Shown: one piece after another, positions 10,878 through 20,270 of the stretch
Layout of the letters: the number at the start of each line of letters is the position of its first letter
How positions within the stretch are numbered: the first letter of the stretch is position 1
Source of the DNA: Flavobacteriaceae bacterium
Lineage (GTDB): Bacteria > Bacteroidota > Bacteroidia > Flavobacteriales > Flavobacteriaceae
Direction: 5' to 3'
DNA: 64,000 nucleotides
Assembly: GCA_026988395.1 (NCBI GenBank)
Contig: JALSLI010000197.1
Span: forward strand, 1 to 64,000
Notes under the pieces: model-generated
Database searches by the model: none
What the model was told of the DNA's origin: nothing
The model's input: the letters and a program-made list of their open reading frames with translations, nothing else
Position numbers and translations under genes: made by a program

Positions 10878-11297
10878 TTAAGATTTGGCACTTAAGCCCA
10901 AAGCGTACAATTTTATTTTTTTTATCATACTCACCAAACCATTTGCTCTTGTTGGCGATAAGTGTTCTTTTAATCCGATTTTATCAATAAAATCAATGTT
11001 GGTATCTAAAATATCTTGAGCCTTTTGATTTGAAAACACACGGAGTAACAACGCAATAATTCCTTTGGTAATAATCGCATCGCTATCTGCTGTGTATTTT
11101 ATGATATTGCCGTCTTTTTCGGCATGTAACCAAACTTTAGACTGGCAACCTTTGATGAGGTTGTCATCTGTTTTATATTTTTCGTCGATTATCGGAAGAG
11201 ATTTCCCTAATTCTATTAAATAATCATATTTTTCCATCCAATCATCAAACATGCTAAATTCCTCTATAATTTCCTCTTGTATGTCTTGTATGTTCAT
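10878..11297 (-). CDS. SufE family Fe-S cluster assembly protein
   Basis: EEFSMFDDWMEKYDYLIELGKSLP...LIKGCQSKVWL. Confidence 0.92.
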   Translation of the reverse strand: MNIQDIQEEIIEEFSMFDDWMEKYDYLIELGKSLPIIDEKYKTDDNLIKGCQSKVWLHAEKDGNIIKYTADSDAIITKGIIALLLRVFSNQKAQDILDTNIDFIDKIGLKEHLSPTRANGLVSMIKKIKLYALGLSAKS

Positions 11298-11496
11298 GGT
11301 TTATTTTTTTGCAAATTTACGGAAATTTATGTGGAATTATTTGCTGTGTGATAAAAAGAAAATTTAACCGCAAAAATTCATCATCTTTATCCTTATAATA
11401 TAGTTGCACCAAATCTTTAGTTTTTAATTTACAAATAACCTTTTATTAGTTGATGTAAAAAATCGTAACTTGCACGCATAAAAATCAATTATAAAA

Positions 11497-14400
11497 ATGG
11501 AACAAATCCAACCTTATAAACCAAAAAATAAAATCCGTATTGTAACAGCAGCTTCTCTTTTTGACGGACACGATGCTGCCATAAATATTATGCGTAGAAT
11601 CATTCAATCTACCGGAGTTGAGGTCATCCATTTAGGGCACGACAGAAGTGTAGAAGAAGTGGTTAATACCGCAATCCAAGAAGATGCAAATGCGATTGCA
11701 ATGACTTCATATCAAGGCGGACATAATGAGTATTTTAAGTATATGTACGATTTATTGCAGGAAAAAGGAGCAAATCACATTAAGATTTTTGGTGGTGGTG
11801 GAGGTGTTATTTTACCTTCCGAAATCAAAGACTTAATGGCATACGGTATTACGCGTATTTATTCGCCTGATGACGGACGAAAAATGGGCTTGCAAGGAAT
11901 GATTAACGATATGATTCAAAAATGCGATTTTAATGTTGCCGAATTAAATATTCCTAACCAAAAGAATATTAAAAATAAAGATGTTAACGCTATTGCGAGG
12001 TATATTTCGCTTGCAGAAAATAAACCTGAAGAGTTCGAAAAAGTTTTTATTCCTCAAAAGGAAAATACCATTCCGGTTTTAGGTATTACCGGAACCGGAG
12101 GAGCCGGAAAATCATCGTTGGTAGATGAATTGGTAAGACGTTTTTTAACCGATTTCCCTAATAAAGAAATTGCCATTGTATCGGTAGATCCTTCCAAAAG
12201 AAAAACCGGAGGTGCTTTACTTGGCGATCGTATTCGTATGAATGCCATAAAAAACGATCGTGTTTATATGCGTTCCTTGGCAACTAGACAATCTAATTTG
12301 GCACTTTCCAAACACGTGGCAAGTGCAATTGAAGTTCTAAAAAAAGCAAACTATGATTTGATAATTTTAGAAACTTCCGGAATCGGTCAAAGTGACACCG
12401 AAATTACAGAGCATTCCGACTTATCGCTCTATGTAATGACGCCGGAATACGGAGCAGCAACACAATTAGAAAAAATAGATATGCTCGATTTTGCCGATTT
12501 AATTGCTCTAAATAAATTTGATAAACGAGGTGCTTTAGATGCTTTGCGAGATGTTAAAAAACAATATATGCGAAACCATAATTTATGGGATACACCTATG
12601 GATAAAATGCCGGTTTACGGTACCATTGCCTCGCAATTTAACGATCCCGGAATGAATAGTTTATACCGAGAAGTAATTAATACGATAAACAGTAAATTTC
12701 CGGATAAAAAAATGGAAAGCAGTTTTGAAATCACTTCCGAAATGAGTGAAAAACAATTCATTATTCCGCCAAACAGAACGCGTTACCTTTCTGAAATAAC
12801 CGAAATAAATCGTAAATATTTTCAAGATGCTAAAAAAGAAAAAGAAATAGCTCAAAGATTATTCGGAATTTTTAAAACCATTCTTTCGGCAGCAAATATA
12901 GATACCAATAAACACGAAGAATCTTCTTTTTTAACAGAGAACGGTTTAAATGAAGAAGAAATTATTCGCAATAGCGAAAAGTCCGAAAATCAAGACTTTT
13001 TAAACTTACTTTTTAAAGAGTTTGCAAGAGTGAAAATGGATTTAAATCCGCATCATTGGCAAACTATTTTTACTTGGAAAGAAAAAGTACAACGCTACAA
13101 AAATGAATACTATACTTTTAAAGTCCGTGATAAAGAAATTAAAATTAAAACGCATACCGAATCACTTTCGCACTTACAAATACCTAAAATTTCGTTACCT
13201 AAATATGAGGCTTGGGGTGATATTTTATATTGGACTTTAACCGAGAATGTTCCCGGAGAATTTCCATATGCAGCAGGAATTTATCCCTTTAAACGAACGG
13301 GAGAAGATCCAACCAGAATGTTTGCCGGAGAAGGAGGTCCGGAACGTACCAATCGCCGTTTTCACTATGTGAGTTTAGGAATGCCGGCAAAACGGCTTTC
13401 CACAGCATTTGATAGTGTTACGCTTTATGGAAATGATCCGGATTTAAGACCGGATATTTATGGAAAAATCGGTAATGCCGGTGTGTCGATTTGTTGTTTG
13501 GATGATGCTAAAAAATTATATTCCGGTTTTGAATTGACCAATCCAATGACTTCGGTTTCTATGACCATTAACGGTCCGGCTCCAATGATGCTTGGTTTTT
13601 TTATGAATGCTGCAATCGATCAAGAATGTGAAAAATATATTATAGAAAACGGTTTGGAAGATGAAGTAGAAGCAAAAATTAAAGAAATTTATAAGAAAAA
13701 AGGCGTTAAACGACCACAATATCAAGGCGAACTTCCAAAAGGGAATAACGGTTTAGGTTTAATGCTTTTAGGCGTTACCGGAGATGAGGTACTGCCAAAT
13801 GACGTCTATCAAAAAATTAAAACAGAAACTATAGCCAAAGTGCGTGGTACTGTTCAGGCAGATATTTTAAAAGAAGATCAAGCACAAAACACCTGTATTT
13901 TTTCAACAGAATTTGCCTTGCGATTAATGGGTGATGTGCAAGAATATTTTATCGAAAATAATGTGCGTAATTTTTATTCGGTTTCTATTTCCGGTTATCA
14001 TATTGCCGAAGCAGGTGCAAATCCGATTTCACAACTGGCGTTTACTTTGTCTAACGGATTTACTTACGTAGAATATTATTTATCCAGAGGAATGGATATT
14101 AATAAATTTGGTCCAAATCTATCCTTCTTTTTCAGTAATGGAATTGATCCCGAATATTCGGTTATCGGTCGTGTTGCCAGACGTATTTGGGCAAAAGCCA
14201 TGAAAAATAAATATGGAGCCAATGCCAGAGCTCAAATGTTAAAATATCATATTCAAACATCCGGACGTTCATTGCACGCACAAGAAATTGATTTTAATGA
14301 TATTCGTACTACTTTACAAGCTCTTTATGCAATTTACGATAATTGCAACTCGCTACACACCAATGCGTATGACGAAGCTATTACTACGCCAACCGAAGAG

Positions 14401-14943
14401 AGTGTGCGTAGAGCAATGGCAATTCAGTTAATTATTAATAAAGAATTGGGTTTGGCTAAAAATGAAAATCCGATTCAAGGAGCTTTTATTATTGAAGAAT
14501 TAACCGATTTGGTAGAGGAAGCCATTTATTTGGAATTTGACCGTTTAACGGAAAGAGGAGGCGTTTTAGGAGCAATGGAAACCATGTATCAACGAAGTAA
14601 AATACAAGAAGAAAGCTTGTATTATGAAACATTAAAACACACAGGAGAGTTCCCGATTATCGGAGTAAATACCTTTTTAAGTTCGAAAGGTTCTCCAACC
14701 GAAATACCAAAAGAAGTAATCCGTGCAACCGAAGAAGAAAAACAATATCAAATAGAAGTAATTAAAAATTTACATAAAGGAAACAAAGAAAAAACCGAAA
14801 AACAACTCAAATTATTACAAGAAAAAGCTGTAAACAACGAAAATATATTCGCTCAATTAATGGAAGCAACTAAAGTGTGTTCTATTGGTCAAATAACAGA
14901 TGCGTTGTTTAAAGTAGGCGGGCAATACCGCAGAAATATGTGA
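11497..14943 (+). CDS. icmF: Fused isobutyryl/methylmalonyl-CoA mutase (B12-binding domain, MeaB-like GTPase, mutase)
   Basis: B12 domain [19 protein letters not shown]-loop [20 protein letters not shown]; mutase [35 protein letters not shown]-terminal GGQYRRNM. Confidence 0.93.
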   Translation: MEQIQPYKPKNKIRIVTAASLFDGHDAAINIMRRIIQSTGVEVIHLGHDRSVEEVVNTAIQEDANAIAMTSYQGGHNEYFKYMYDLLQEKGANHIKIFGGGGGVILPSEIKDLMAYGITRIYSPDDGRKMGLQGMINDMIQKCDFNVAELNIPNQKNIKNKDVNAIARYISLAENKPEEFEKVFIPQKENTIPVLGITGTGGAGKSSLVDELVRRFLTDFPNKEIAIVSVDPSKRKTGGALLGDRIRMNAIKNDRVYMRSLATRQSNLALSKHVASAIEVLKKANYDLIILETSGIGQSDTEITEHSDLSLYVMTPEYGAATQLEKIDMLDFADLIALNKFDKRGALDALRDVKKQYMRNHNLWDTPMDKMPVYGTIASQFNDPGMNSLYREVINTINSKFPDKKMESSFEITSEMSEKQFIIPPNRTRYLSEITEINRKYFQDAKKEKEIAQRLFGIFKTILSAANIDTNKHEESSFLTENGLNEEEIIRNSEKSENQDFLNLLFKEFARVKMDLNPHHWQTIFTWKEKVQRYKNEYYTFKVRDKEIKIKTHTESLSHLQIPKISLPKYEAWGDILYWTLTENVPGEFPYAAGIYPFKRTGEDPTRMFAGEGGPERTNRRFHYVSLGMPAKRLSTAFDSVTLYGNDPDLRPDIYGKIGNAGVSICCLDDAKKLYSGFELTNPMTSVSMTINGPAPMMLGFFMNAAIDQECEKYIIENGLEDEVEAKIKEIYKKKGVKRPQYQGELPKGNNGLGLMLLGVTGDEVLPNDVYQKIKTETIAKVRGTVQADILKEDQAQNTCIFSTEFALRLMGDVQEYFIENNVRNFYSVSISGYHIAEAGANPISQLAFTLSNGFTYVEYYLSRGMDINKFGPNLSFFFSNGIDPEYSVIGRVARRIWAKAMKNKYGANARAQMLKYHIQTSGRSLHAQEIDFNDIRTTLQALYAIYDNCNSLHTNAYDEAITTPTEESVRRAMAIQLIINKELGLAKNENPIQGAFIIEELTDLVEEAIYLEFDRLTERGGVLGAMETMYQRSKIQEESLYYETLKHTGEFPIIGVNTFLSSKGSPTEIPKEVIRATEEEKQYQIEVIKNLHKGNKEKTEKQLKLLQEKAVNNENIFAQLMEATKVCSIGQITDALFKVGGQYRRNM

Positions 14944-14952
14944 TTTAATAAC

Positions 14953-15017
14953 CTTTTAAAGCATCAATAAACGCGATTAAACCGTCTAATTCTACGTGAT
15001 CCATAATTACCACTTTG
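14953..15017 (-). repeat. Direct repeat copy 1: orphan copy of the 3' end of the PLP-decarboxylase gene
   Basis: 64/65 nt identical to 16212-16276, same orientation. Confidence 0.97.
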
Positions 15018-15021
15018 AAAA

Positions 15022-15081
15022 GATGAAAGTATTTTGAGCAATTAATGGAGGTAATCAAACTGTGCTATGTTGGTCAAACTA
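15022..15081 (+). pseudogene. Diverged 3'-end fragment of an icmF/methylmalonyl-CoA-mutase-like gene
   Basis: Encodes KYFEQLMEVIKLCYVGQTT*, compared with [19 protein letters not shown] in icmF at ~14843-14899. Confidence 0.65.
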
Positions 15082-15188
15082 CATAATAGTTGTTTGAAGT
15101 ATTTGACAGCAGTAGTAGCTACTTAACCTAAACTCAATGTTGTTCTAGCTATTCCTATAATTTGATTAGATAAAGTGAGCCAAGCTTA

Positions 15189-15443
15189 TCAATATTTAAT
15201 TAAGTTTGTGATTTCAAAATTATAATTCAATTCTTTTGATAATTTTTTAATATTCTTTATGGTATTAAGTAATTCAACATATTTACTTTTAAAGATTAAT
15301 TTCCCCAAAAAGCCCAGTTTCCAATAGAAAACAGTTGTAATTTTGTTATTTAAAAATTTGTTTGATAGTTTATAATAAAAATTATTTATATCAAAATCTC
15401 TGTTCAATTTAAAATTACAATTATTGTTTTTATTCGATTCCAT
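15189..15443 (-). CDS. Small basic hypothetical protein (84 aa), possible bacteriocin accessory/immunity protein
   Basis: ATG-started ORF immediately downstream of the bacteriocin-like gene on the same strand; no recognised family. Confidence 0.5.
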   Translation of the reverse strand: MESNKNNNCNFKLNRDFDINNFYYKLSNKFLNNKITTVFYWKLGFLGKLIFKSKYVELLNTIKNIKKLSKELNYNFEITNLIKY

Positions 15444-15477
15444 TTTAATGATAAATTAATATTGTTTACGTTCGAAT

Positions 15478-15666
15478 TTAGTTGTTAAATTGTTGATCCG
15501 ATACGTCACAAGTGCAAGTTGCTGTTCCTGTAAATATCCCAACAAGGTAACCAACTCCTCCAAAAAGAAATCCTCCTATAAGGGCTTGACCACCAATACA
15601 AGCGTCATAAGACGGGCAATTACCACCATTAATAACTTCCATTTGATTAATTTCTAAATTTTTCAT
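15478..15666 (-). CDS. Double-glycine-leader class II bacteriocin-like peptide
   Basis: MKNLEINQMEVINGG leader, then Gly-rich hydrophobic core NCPSYDACIGGQALIGGFLFGGVGYLVGIFTGTATCTCDVSDQQFNN; ATG at 15666. Confidence 0.8.
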   Translation of the reverse strand: MKNLEINQMEVINGGNCPSYDACIGGQALIGGFLFGGVGYLVGIFTGTATCTCDVSDQQFNN

Positions 15667-15933
15667 AAAAGTACATTTTTTAAGATAAAACACAAAATTG
15701 AAAATATTTTTTTATTCAATTTGCTAATTTATCAGGTTATTAATTGTTTTTTACAACTTACTTTAAAGACGCTTGTAGTTTACGTCTTTATACTACGTAA
15801 TATTTTGTAACGTATCACACTGTATGATTACTATGCAAAAATACAAACAAATAGAATATGTTATTATGTAAAAAACGGGTATTTTTAGTCTAATTTTGCA
15901 TATAATATTATTTCTATTAAATAAAATCTCGAA

Positions 15934-16058
15934 ATGTTACGAAAAAAATCATTTAAAAATAGGTGTTTTTACTCGTTTTATTAATTATACAAAAAGAATC
16001 AATTAGTGTTGCCTTAAATAAAGCTGATGCTATCTCTTTCATTAAAAAGGTTTATTGA
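15934..16058 (+). pseudogene. Possible frameshifted N-terminal remnant of an exported protein
   Basis: MLRKKSFKNR, then a frame change into VFLLVLLIIQKESISVALNKADAISFIKKVY*; preceded by taattttgc promoter-like motif. Confidence 0.25.
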
Positions 16059-16203
16059 GGGCTTCACTTTATGTAAAACCCCCACTTTTTCGGGTGTTAA
16101 ATTATTTTTTTAGAGTATATGTATTTTACAAAAATGTACTTACTTTTGAAATAGACTAGAAAAATAAACGTATATGTCAATTAGAGAGACATCGATGTAG
16201 TAT

Positions 16204-17445
16204 TTATATTTCTTTTAAAGCATCAATAAACGCGATTAAATCGTCTAATTCTACGTGATCCATAATTACCACTTTGTACCATTTTGGATTGCCGTTATGG
16301 GTATCCGGAACCAATTCGTATTTATTAGCAATAGCTTCCGGAACATATTTGGCATGAATGGTAATGATATTCATTCGTGGATTTCGGTAATATTTTATGT
16401 TTAATTCGTCTAATTGTTTACAGAACCAATCCGTTCGCATAAGTAAAATGGATATTTTTTCAAACCAACCGTAAAATCCATATGAAAATAAAATCATCCA
16501 AACGGCAATTGCATTAGTTCCTGATCTACTTCCGGAAACGGTTACATCCGTTCCATTTACGTATTGAGCTTCTTTGGTTGCGGCGTAAGTGATTAATCCT
16601 TTTCTACATAAAAATATACCTGTTCCGTAAGGAGCTTGCAGCATTTTATGTGCATCAATGGTAATGGATGAAATATCCGGATTAGAAAAATCAATTCGGT
16701 TTGTATCTTTTGAACTATTTGCTTTAAAAGGATAGATAAATCCACCAAAAGCACCATCGATATGAATGCGAAATTCCACGTCGTTTTTTCGTAAAGCTTC
16801 TGTATAAATTTTTGGATCATCCACAGAACCAAACATGGTGGTTGCCATATTAGAAACTACAATAAAATATTTTTTTCCGTTTTCTTTTTGGGTTTTTATT
16901 ATTTTGTCTAATGCATCTGTTAAAATTTCTCTTGTTTCAAAATCAACCGGAACAAAAGCAATATCCAAATCTAATAAATTAGCACCTTTTGGCATAGAAT
17001 AGTGTGAGTCCTCCGAGCAGAGAATTATAATTTCATCTTGCTTGGCTTGGTATTCTTTTTTAAACATATTACGGTAAACCCATAAAGCTTCAATATTGGC
17101 TTCTGTTCCACCTGTAGCGATATATCCGTCGTATTTTTCTTCGTTACAATAAAAAATATCTACGGCTAAAACCTGTAAAACTTCACGTTCAATTTGTTGC
17201 GTTCCGTTAAAGGCATGTTCCGATTCGCCAAAAGTATGGCAACCAATATTATTTGGATTTTTAACAAAAGCCTGTAATAATGGAGAATCTTTTAAAAAGG
17301 AAACATCAGTATTAAAAACTTTATCGTCTAGTTTTGAAGCAGGATATCCTAAAGAAATATCGCTTTCAAAATCAACTGTATCTTTTAAAGCTTCTCGGAT
17401 TCTTTTATTCTGTTGCTCTTTGGTGAGTCTTTTCCAGTATTTCAT
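16204..17445 (-). CDS. Group II PLP-dependent (aspartate/histidine-type) decarboxylase
   Basis: CHTFGESEHAF, YIATGGTEANIEAL, HIDGAFGGF, TIDAHKMLQAPYGTG (PLP lysine). Confidence 0.93.
   Translation of the reverse strand: MKYWKRLTKEQQNKRIREALKDTVDFESDISLGYPASKLDDKVFNTDVSFLKDSPLLQAFVKNPNNIGCHTFGESEHAFNGTQQIEREVLQVLAVDIFYCNEEKYDGYIATGGTEANIEALWVYRNMFKKEYQAKQDEIIILCSEDSHYSMPKGANLLDLDIAFVPVDFETREILTDALDKIIKTQKENGKKYFIVVSNMATTMFGSVDDPKIYTEALRKNDVEFRIHIDGAFGGFIYPFKANSSKDTNRIDFSNPDISSITIDAHKMLQAPYGTGIFLCRKGLITYAATKEAQYVNGTDVTVSGSRSGTNAIAVWMILFSYGFYGWFEKISILLMRTDWFCKQLDELNIKYYRNPRMNIITIHAKYVPEAIANKYELVPDTHNGNPKWYKVVIMDHVELDDLIAFIDALKEI
16212..16276 (-). repeat. Direct repeat copy 2 (inside the decarboxylase 3' end)
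   Basis: 64/65 nt match with 14953-15017. Confidence 0.97.
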
Positions 17446-17526
17446 AATTCCATTTTATTCATTAAATCGTTTGCAAAAATACGAATAATGAAAAAAATAA
17501 ACGTTATAACTTGATTGATTTACGGA

Positions 17527-18288
17527 TTATTTAATGCAAACAGGTAAAATTTCATTTTTTGTTAAACAATATCGTTTTACCATATCATTTGGTAATTTTT
17601 TGGTATAATCTATTTCATTTACTGTAAAACCTACTTGACGTAAGCGATCAAAATAATCTTTACCATATATTCTAACATGGTCGTATTGTCCGAAATGTTT
17701 GCTTCTTTCCTCAGGAGAAGTAATGGAAAAATCTTCGTATGTTTTTTCTAAGTTGAGGTCTTGCGGTACTTGAAAAACACCAAATCCTCCGGGTTTTAGA
17801 ACACGATACAGTTCTTGCATGGCTTTTTTATCATCTTCAATATGTTCTAAAACGTGATTGCATAAAACGACATCAAATTGATTATCCTTAAATGGCAAGT
17901 TTAAAATATTAGCTTTTACATCGACTATTGGCGAGTGTAAATCGGCAGTAATGTAATCTAAGTTTTTTAATTTTTTAAATCGATTTATAAAGCATTGCTC
18001 CGGTGCTATATGTAAAACTTTTTTTGGTTTTATAAAAAAATCGGTTTCATTTTTTAAATACAACCAAAGCAGGCGATGTCTTTCTAATGAGAGTGTACTT
18101 GGCGACAAGGCATTTTCACGTTGTTTGCCGTAGCCGTAAGGTAATAATTTTCGAAATGTTTTTCCGTCGATTGGATCTTCGTAGGTGTTTCCTTTATAGT
18201 ATAAATTTAAAAAAGGTCTTACCAAATAACTTATTTTGATAAGATAAGGTCTTGGAATAGTGTTTAAAATGCTTTTAAAAAGGGTCAT
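17527..18288 (-). CDS. Class I SAM-dependent methyltransferase
   Basis: VLHIAPEQCF, FDVVLCNHVLEHIEDDKKAMQELYRVLKPGGFGVFQVP. Confidence 0.9.
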   Translation of the reverse strand: MTLFKSILNTIPRPYLIKISYLVRPFLNLYYKGNTYEDPIDGKTFRKLLPYGYGKQRENALSPSTLSLERHRLLWLYLKNETDFFIKPKKVLHIAPEQCFINRFKKLKNLDYITADLHSPIVDVKANILNLPFKDNQFDVVLCNHVLEHIEDDKKAMQELYRVLKPGGFGVFQVPQDLNLEKTYEDFSITSPEERSKHFGQYDHVRIYGKDYFDRLRQVGFTVNEIDYTKKLPNDMVKRYCLTKNEILPVCIK

Positions 18289-19094
18289 TATTTTTGATGA
18301 AATTCGTCTTCTTCGTTAGATTTTATTCCTAATGCATCGTAAATGTATTTAAAAGTAGATAGCAATTCCGGTTTACCGTTAACAATTGCCACATCATGTT
18401 CAAAATGAGCAGAAGGTTTTTTATCGGCAGTTAAGATTGTCCAACCGTCTTTTAATTGAATAATTTGATGTGTTCCCATATTTACCATTGGTTCTATGGC
18501 AACAACCATACCTTCCTTAAATTTTTTACCACGCCCTCTACGACCGTAATTTGGCATTTCAGGATCTTCGTGCATTTTTCTTCCTAGTCCGTGCCCAACA
18601 AGTTCACGCACAATACCATAACCGTGTTTTTCACAATAATTTTGTATTGCAAAACCCGCATCACCAACGCGATTTCCGGCTTTTAGCTGTCTAATACCTT
18701 CGTATAGGCTTTCTTTGGTTACTTGGAGTAATTTTTTGGTTTCCGGAGCCACTTCGCCAACCTCAAAAGTATATGCATGATCGCCGTAAAATCCGTTTTT
18801 TAAAACACCGCAATCTACCGAAATAATATCGCCTTCTTCAAGAGGTTTATCTGTAGGAATTCCGTGTACTACTTGTGCGTTTGGACTCATACAAAGTGTA
18901 TTTGGGAAATCATATAAACCTAAAAAACCAGGAATTGCATCGTGATCTCGTATAAATTCTTCTGCAAGTTTATCAAGGTGTAATGTGGTAACTCCGGATT
19001 TTATTTCGGAGGCAACCATACCTAATGTTTTAGAAACTAATAAGGCACTTTCGCGAATTAATTCAATTTCTTCTGGTGTTTTAATTTTTATCAT
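18288..19094 (-). CDS. map: Type I methionyl aminopeptidase
   Basis: IKTPEEIELIRESALLVSKTLG, VSVDCGVLKNGFYGDHAYTF, GHGLGRKMHEDPEMPNYG; ATG at 19094 preferred. Confidence 0.96.
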   Translation of the reverse strand: MIKIKTPEEIELIRESALLVSKTLGMVASEIKSGVTTLHLDKLAEEFIRDHDAIPGFLGLYDFPNTLCMSPNAQVVHGIPTDKPLEEGDIISVDCGVLKNGFYGDHAYTFEVGEVAPETKKLLQVTKESLYEGIRQLKAGNRVGDAGFAIQNYCEKHGYGIVRELVGHGLGRKMHEDPEMPNYGRRGRGKKFKEGMVVAIEPMVNMGTHQIIQLKDGWTILTADKKPSAHFEHDVAIVNGKPELLSTFKYIYDALGIKSNEEDEFHQK

Positions 19095-19286
19095 GGAAAC
19101 TATAATCTGTAAATGAGATTGCAAAGATACTTCTTTTAAAAAATAATTTTATTAATTATGTATATTTTCTTATATTTGGGATAAGGTTAATAATTGTAAC
19201 ATAAGTTACAAATAAATGATGTGATTTGGTGTTATCTTTGCACCACAATTAATTATAAAATAATATTAACTAAAAAAGTATATAAA

Positions 19287-19589
19287 ATGGGATTATTTGG
19301 ATTTTTTGGAGGTGGTTCAGACACCAATCAAATTAAAGAGTATTTAGACAAAGGAGCAGTAGTGTTAGATGTAAGAACACCTGCTGAATGGGCTGAAGGA
19401 AAAGTAGAAGGATCAAAATTGATTACTTTAAACGACATACCAAACAAAGTACAAGAAATTAAATCATGGAACAAACCGGTAGTAGTGGTTTGTAGAAGTG
19501 GTGGTAGAGCAGGTACAGCCTTAAACTACCTAAAAAATGCCGGTATCGACGCTATTAATGGTGGTGCTTGGCAGAATGCAGCAATCTAA
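19287..19589 (+). CDS. Rhodanese-like domain protein
   Basis: GAVVLDVRTPAEWAEGKVEGSKLITL...VVVVCRSGGRAGTAL; promoter ttatctttgcacc upstream. Confidence 0.93.
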   Translation: MGLFGFFGGGSDTNQIKEYLDKGAVVLDVRTPAEWAEGKVEGSKLITLNDIPNKVQEIKSWNKPVVVVCRSGGRAGTALNYLKNAGIDAINGGAWQNAAI

Positions 19590-19633
19590 CAACTATTGTA
19601 GCATTAAATTTTTCATAATAAAGTGTTTTTAAA

Positions 19634-19662
19634 AACCGTTACTTTTTTAGTAATGGTTTTTT
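19634..19662 (+). terminator. Rho-independent terminator
   Basis: aaccgttact-ttttt-agtaatggtt-ttttt. Confidence 0.75.
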
Positions 19663-19670
19663 TATTGCCT

Positions 19671-20261
19671 TTATTTTGTTTTTTTAACGTATTTTGTTAA
19701 GATAACAATGTGTTGATCGCCTACGCGACCTTCAATATGTTCGGCATTATCGTGGACTAAAGAAATACGATGAACGGCTTCACCACGTTTTGCTGTAAAT
19801 CCGCCGCCTTTTACTTTTAAATCCTGAATTAAGACTACAGAATCACCATTTTGTAGGATGTTTCCATTACAATCTTTGTGGATGATTTTAGTGCTTGGAT
19901 CTACATGGTCTCCGGTGGCTTCCGCCCATTTTAAGACATCGTCTTCAAAATACATCATATCGATTAAATCGGATGCCCAATCTTGTGAAGAATATTTTAA
20001 TTTATTAAGCATTCGCCAAGCAGTAACTTGTACCGGAGTATGCTCAGACCACATGCTGTCATTTAAACATCGCCAATGATTTGCATCTAATTCGGTTTTA
20101 CCTTCTAATTGGTTTTTACACGTTTCGCAAACAAGAATGGTATTTTTCTCAGTTATATCATCTGTTACAGGAGGTACTTTAAAGATACTTAATTTTTCTT
20201 TATGTCCGCATAACTCACAAGATTCATTGCTACGTTTTTTTAATAATCGTTCTATACTCAT
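19671..20261 (-). CDS. PhnA domain-containing protein
   Basis: N-terminal zinc ribbon SCELCGHKE..CETC; C-terminal DCNGNILQNGDSVVLIQDLKVKGGGFTAKRGEAVHRISLV. Confidence 0.92.
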   Translation of the reverse strand: MSIERLLKKRSNESCELCGHKEKLSIFKVPPVTDDITEKNTILVCETCKNQLEGKTELDANHWRCLNDSMWSEHTPVQVTAWRMLNKLKYSSQDWASDLIDMMYFEDDVLKWAEATGDHVDPSTKIIHKDCNGNILQNGDSVVLIQDLKVKGGGFTAKRGEAVHRISLVHDNAEHIEGRVGDQHIVILTKYVKKTK

Positions 20262-20270
20262 GTTAATTAT

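Noticed and set aside
16079-16100. Terminator-like acccccactttttcgggt in the insert
   Set aside because: Only a 4-bp stem with a long loop; too weak to call
14945-16203. Transposon/IS element
   Set aside because: No transposase ORF and no terminal inverted repeats; flanking repeats are gene-tail copies rather than short target-site duplications
16593-16832. 79-aa minus ORF inside the decarboxylase gene in another frame
   Set aside because: Alternative frame of a conserved enzyme, no independent evidence
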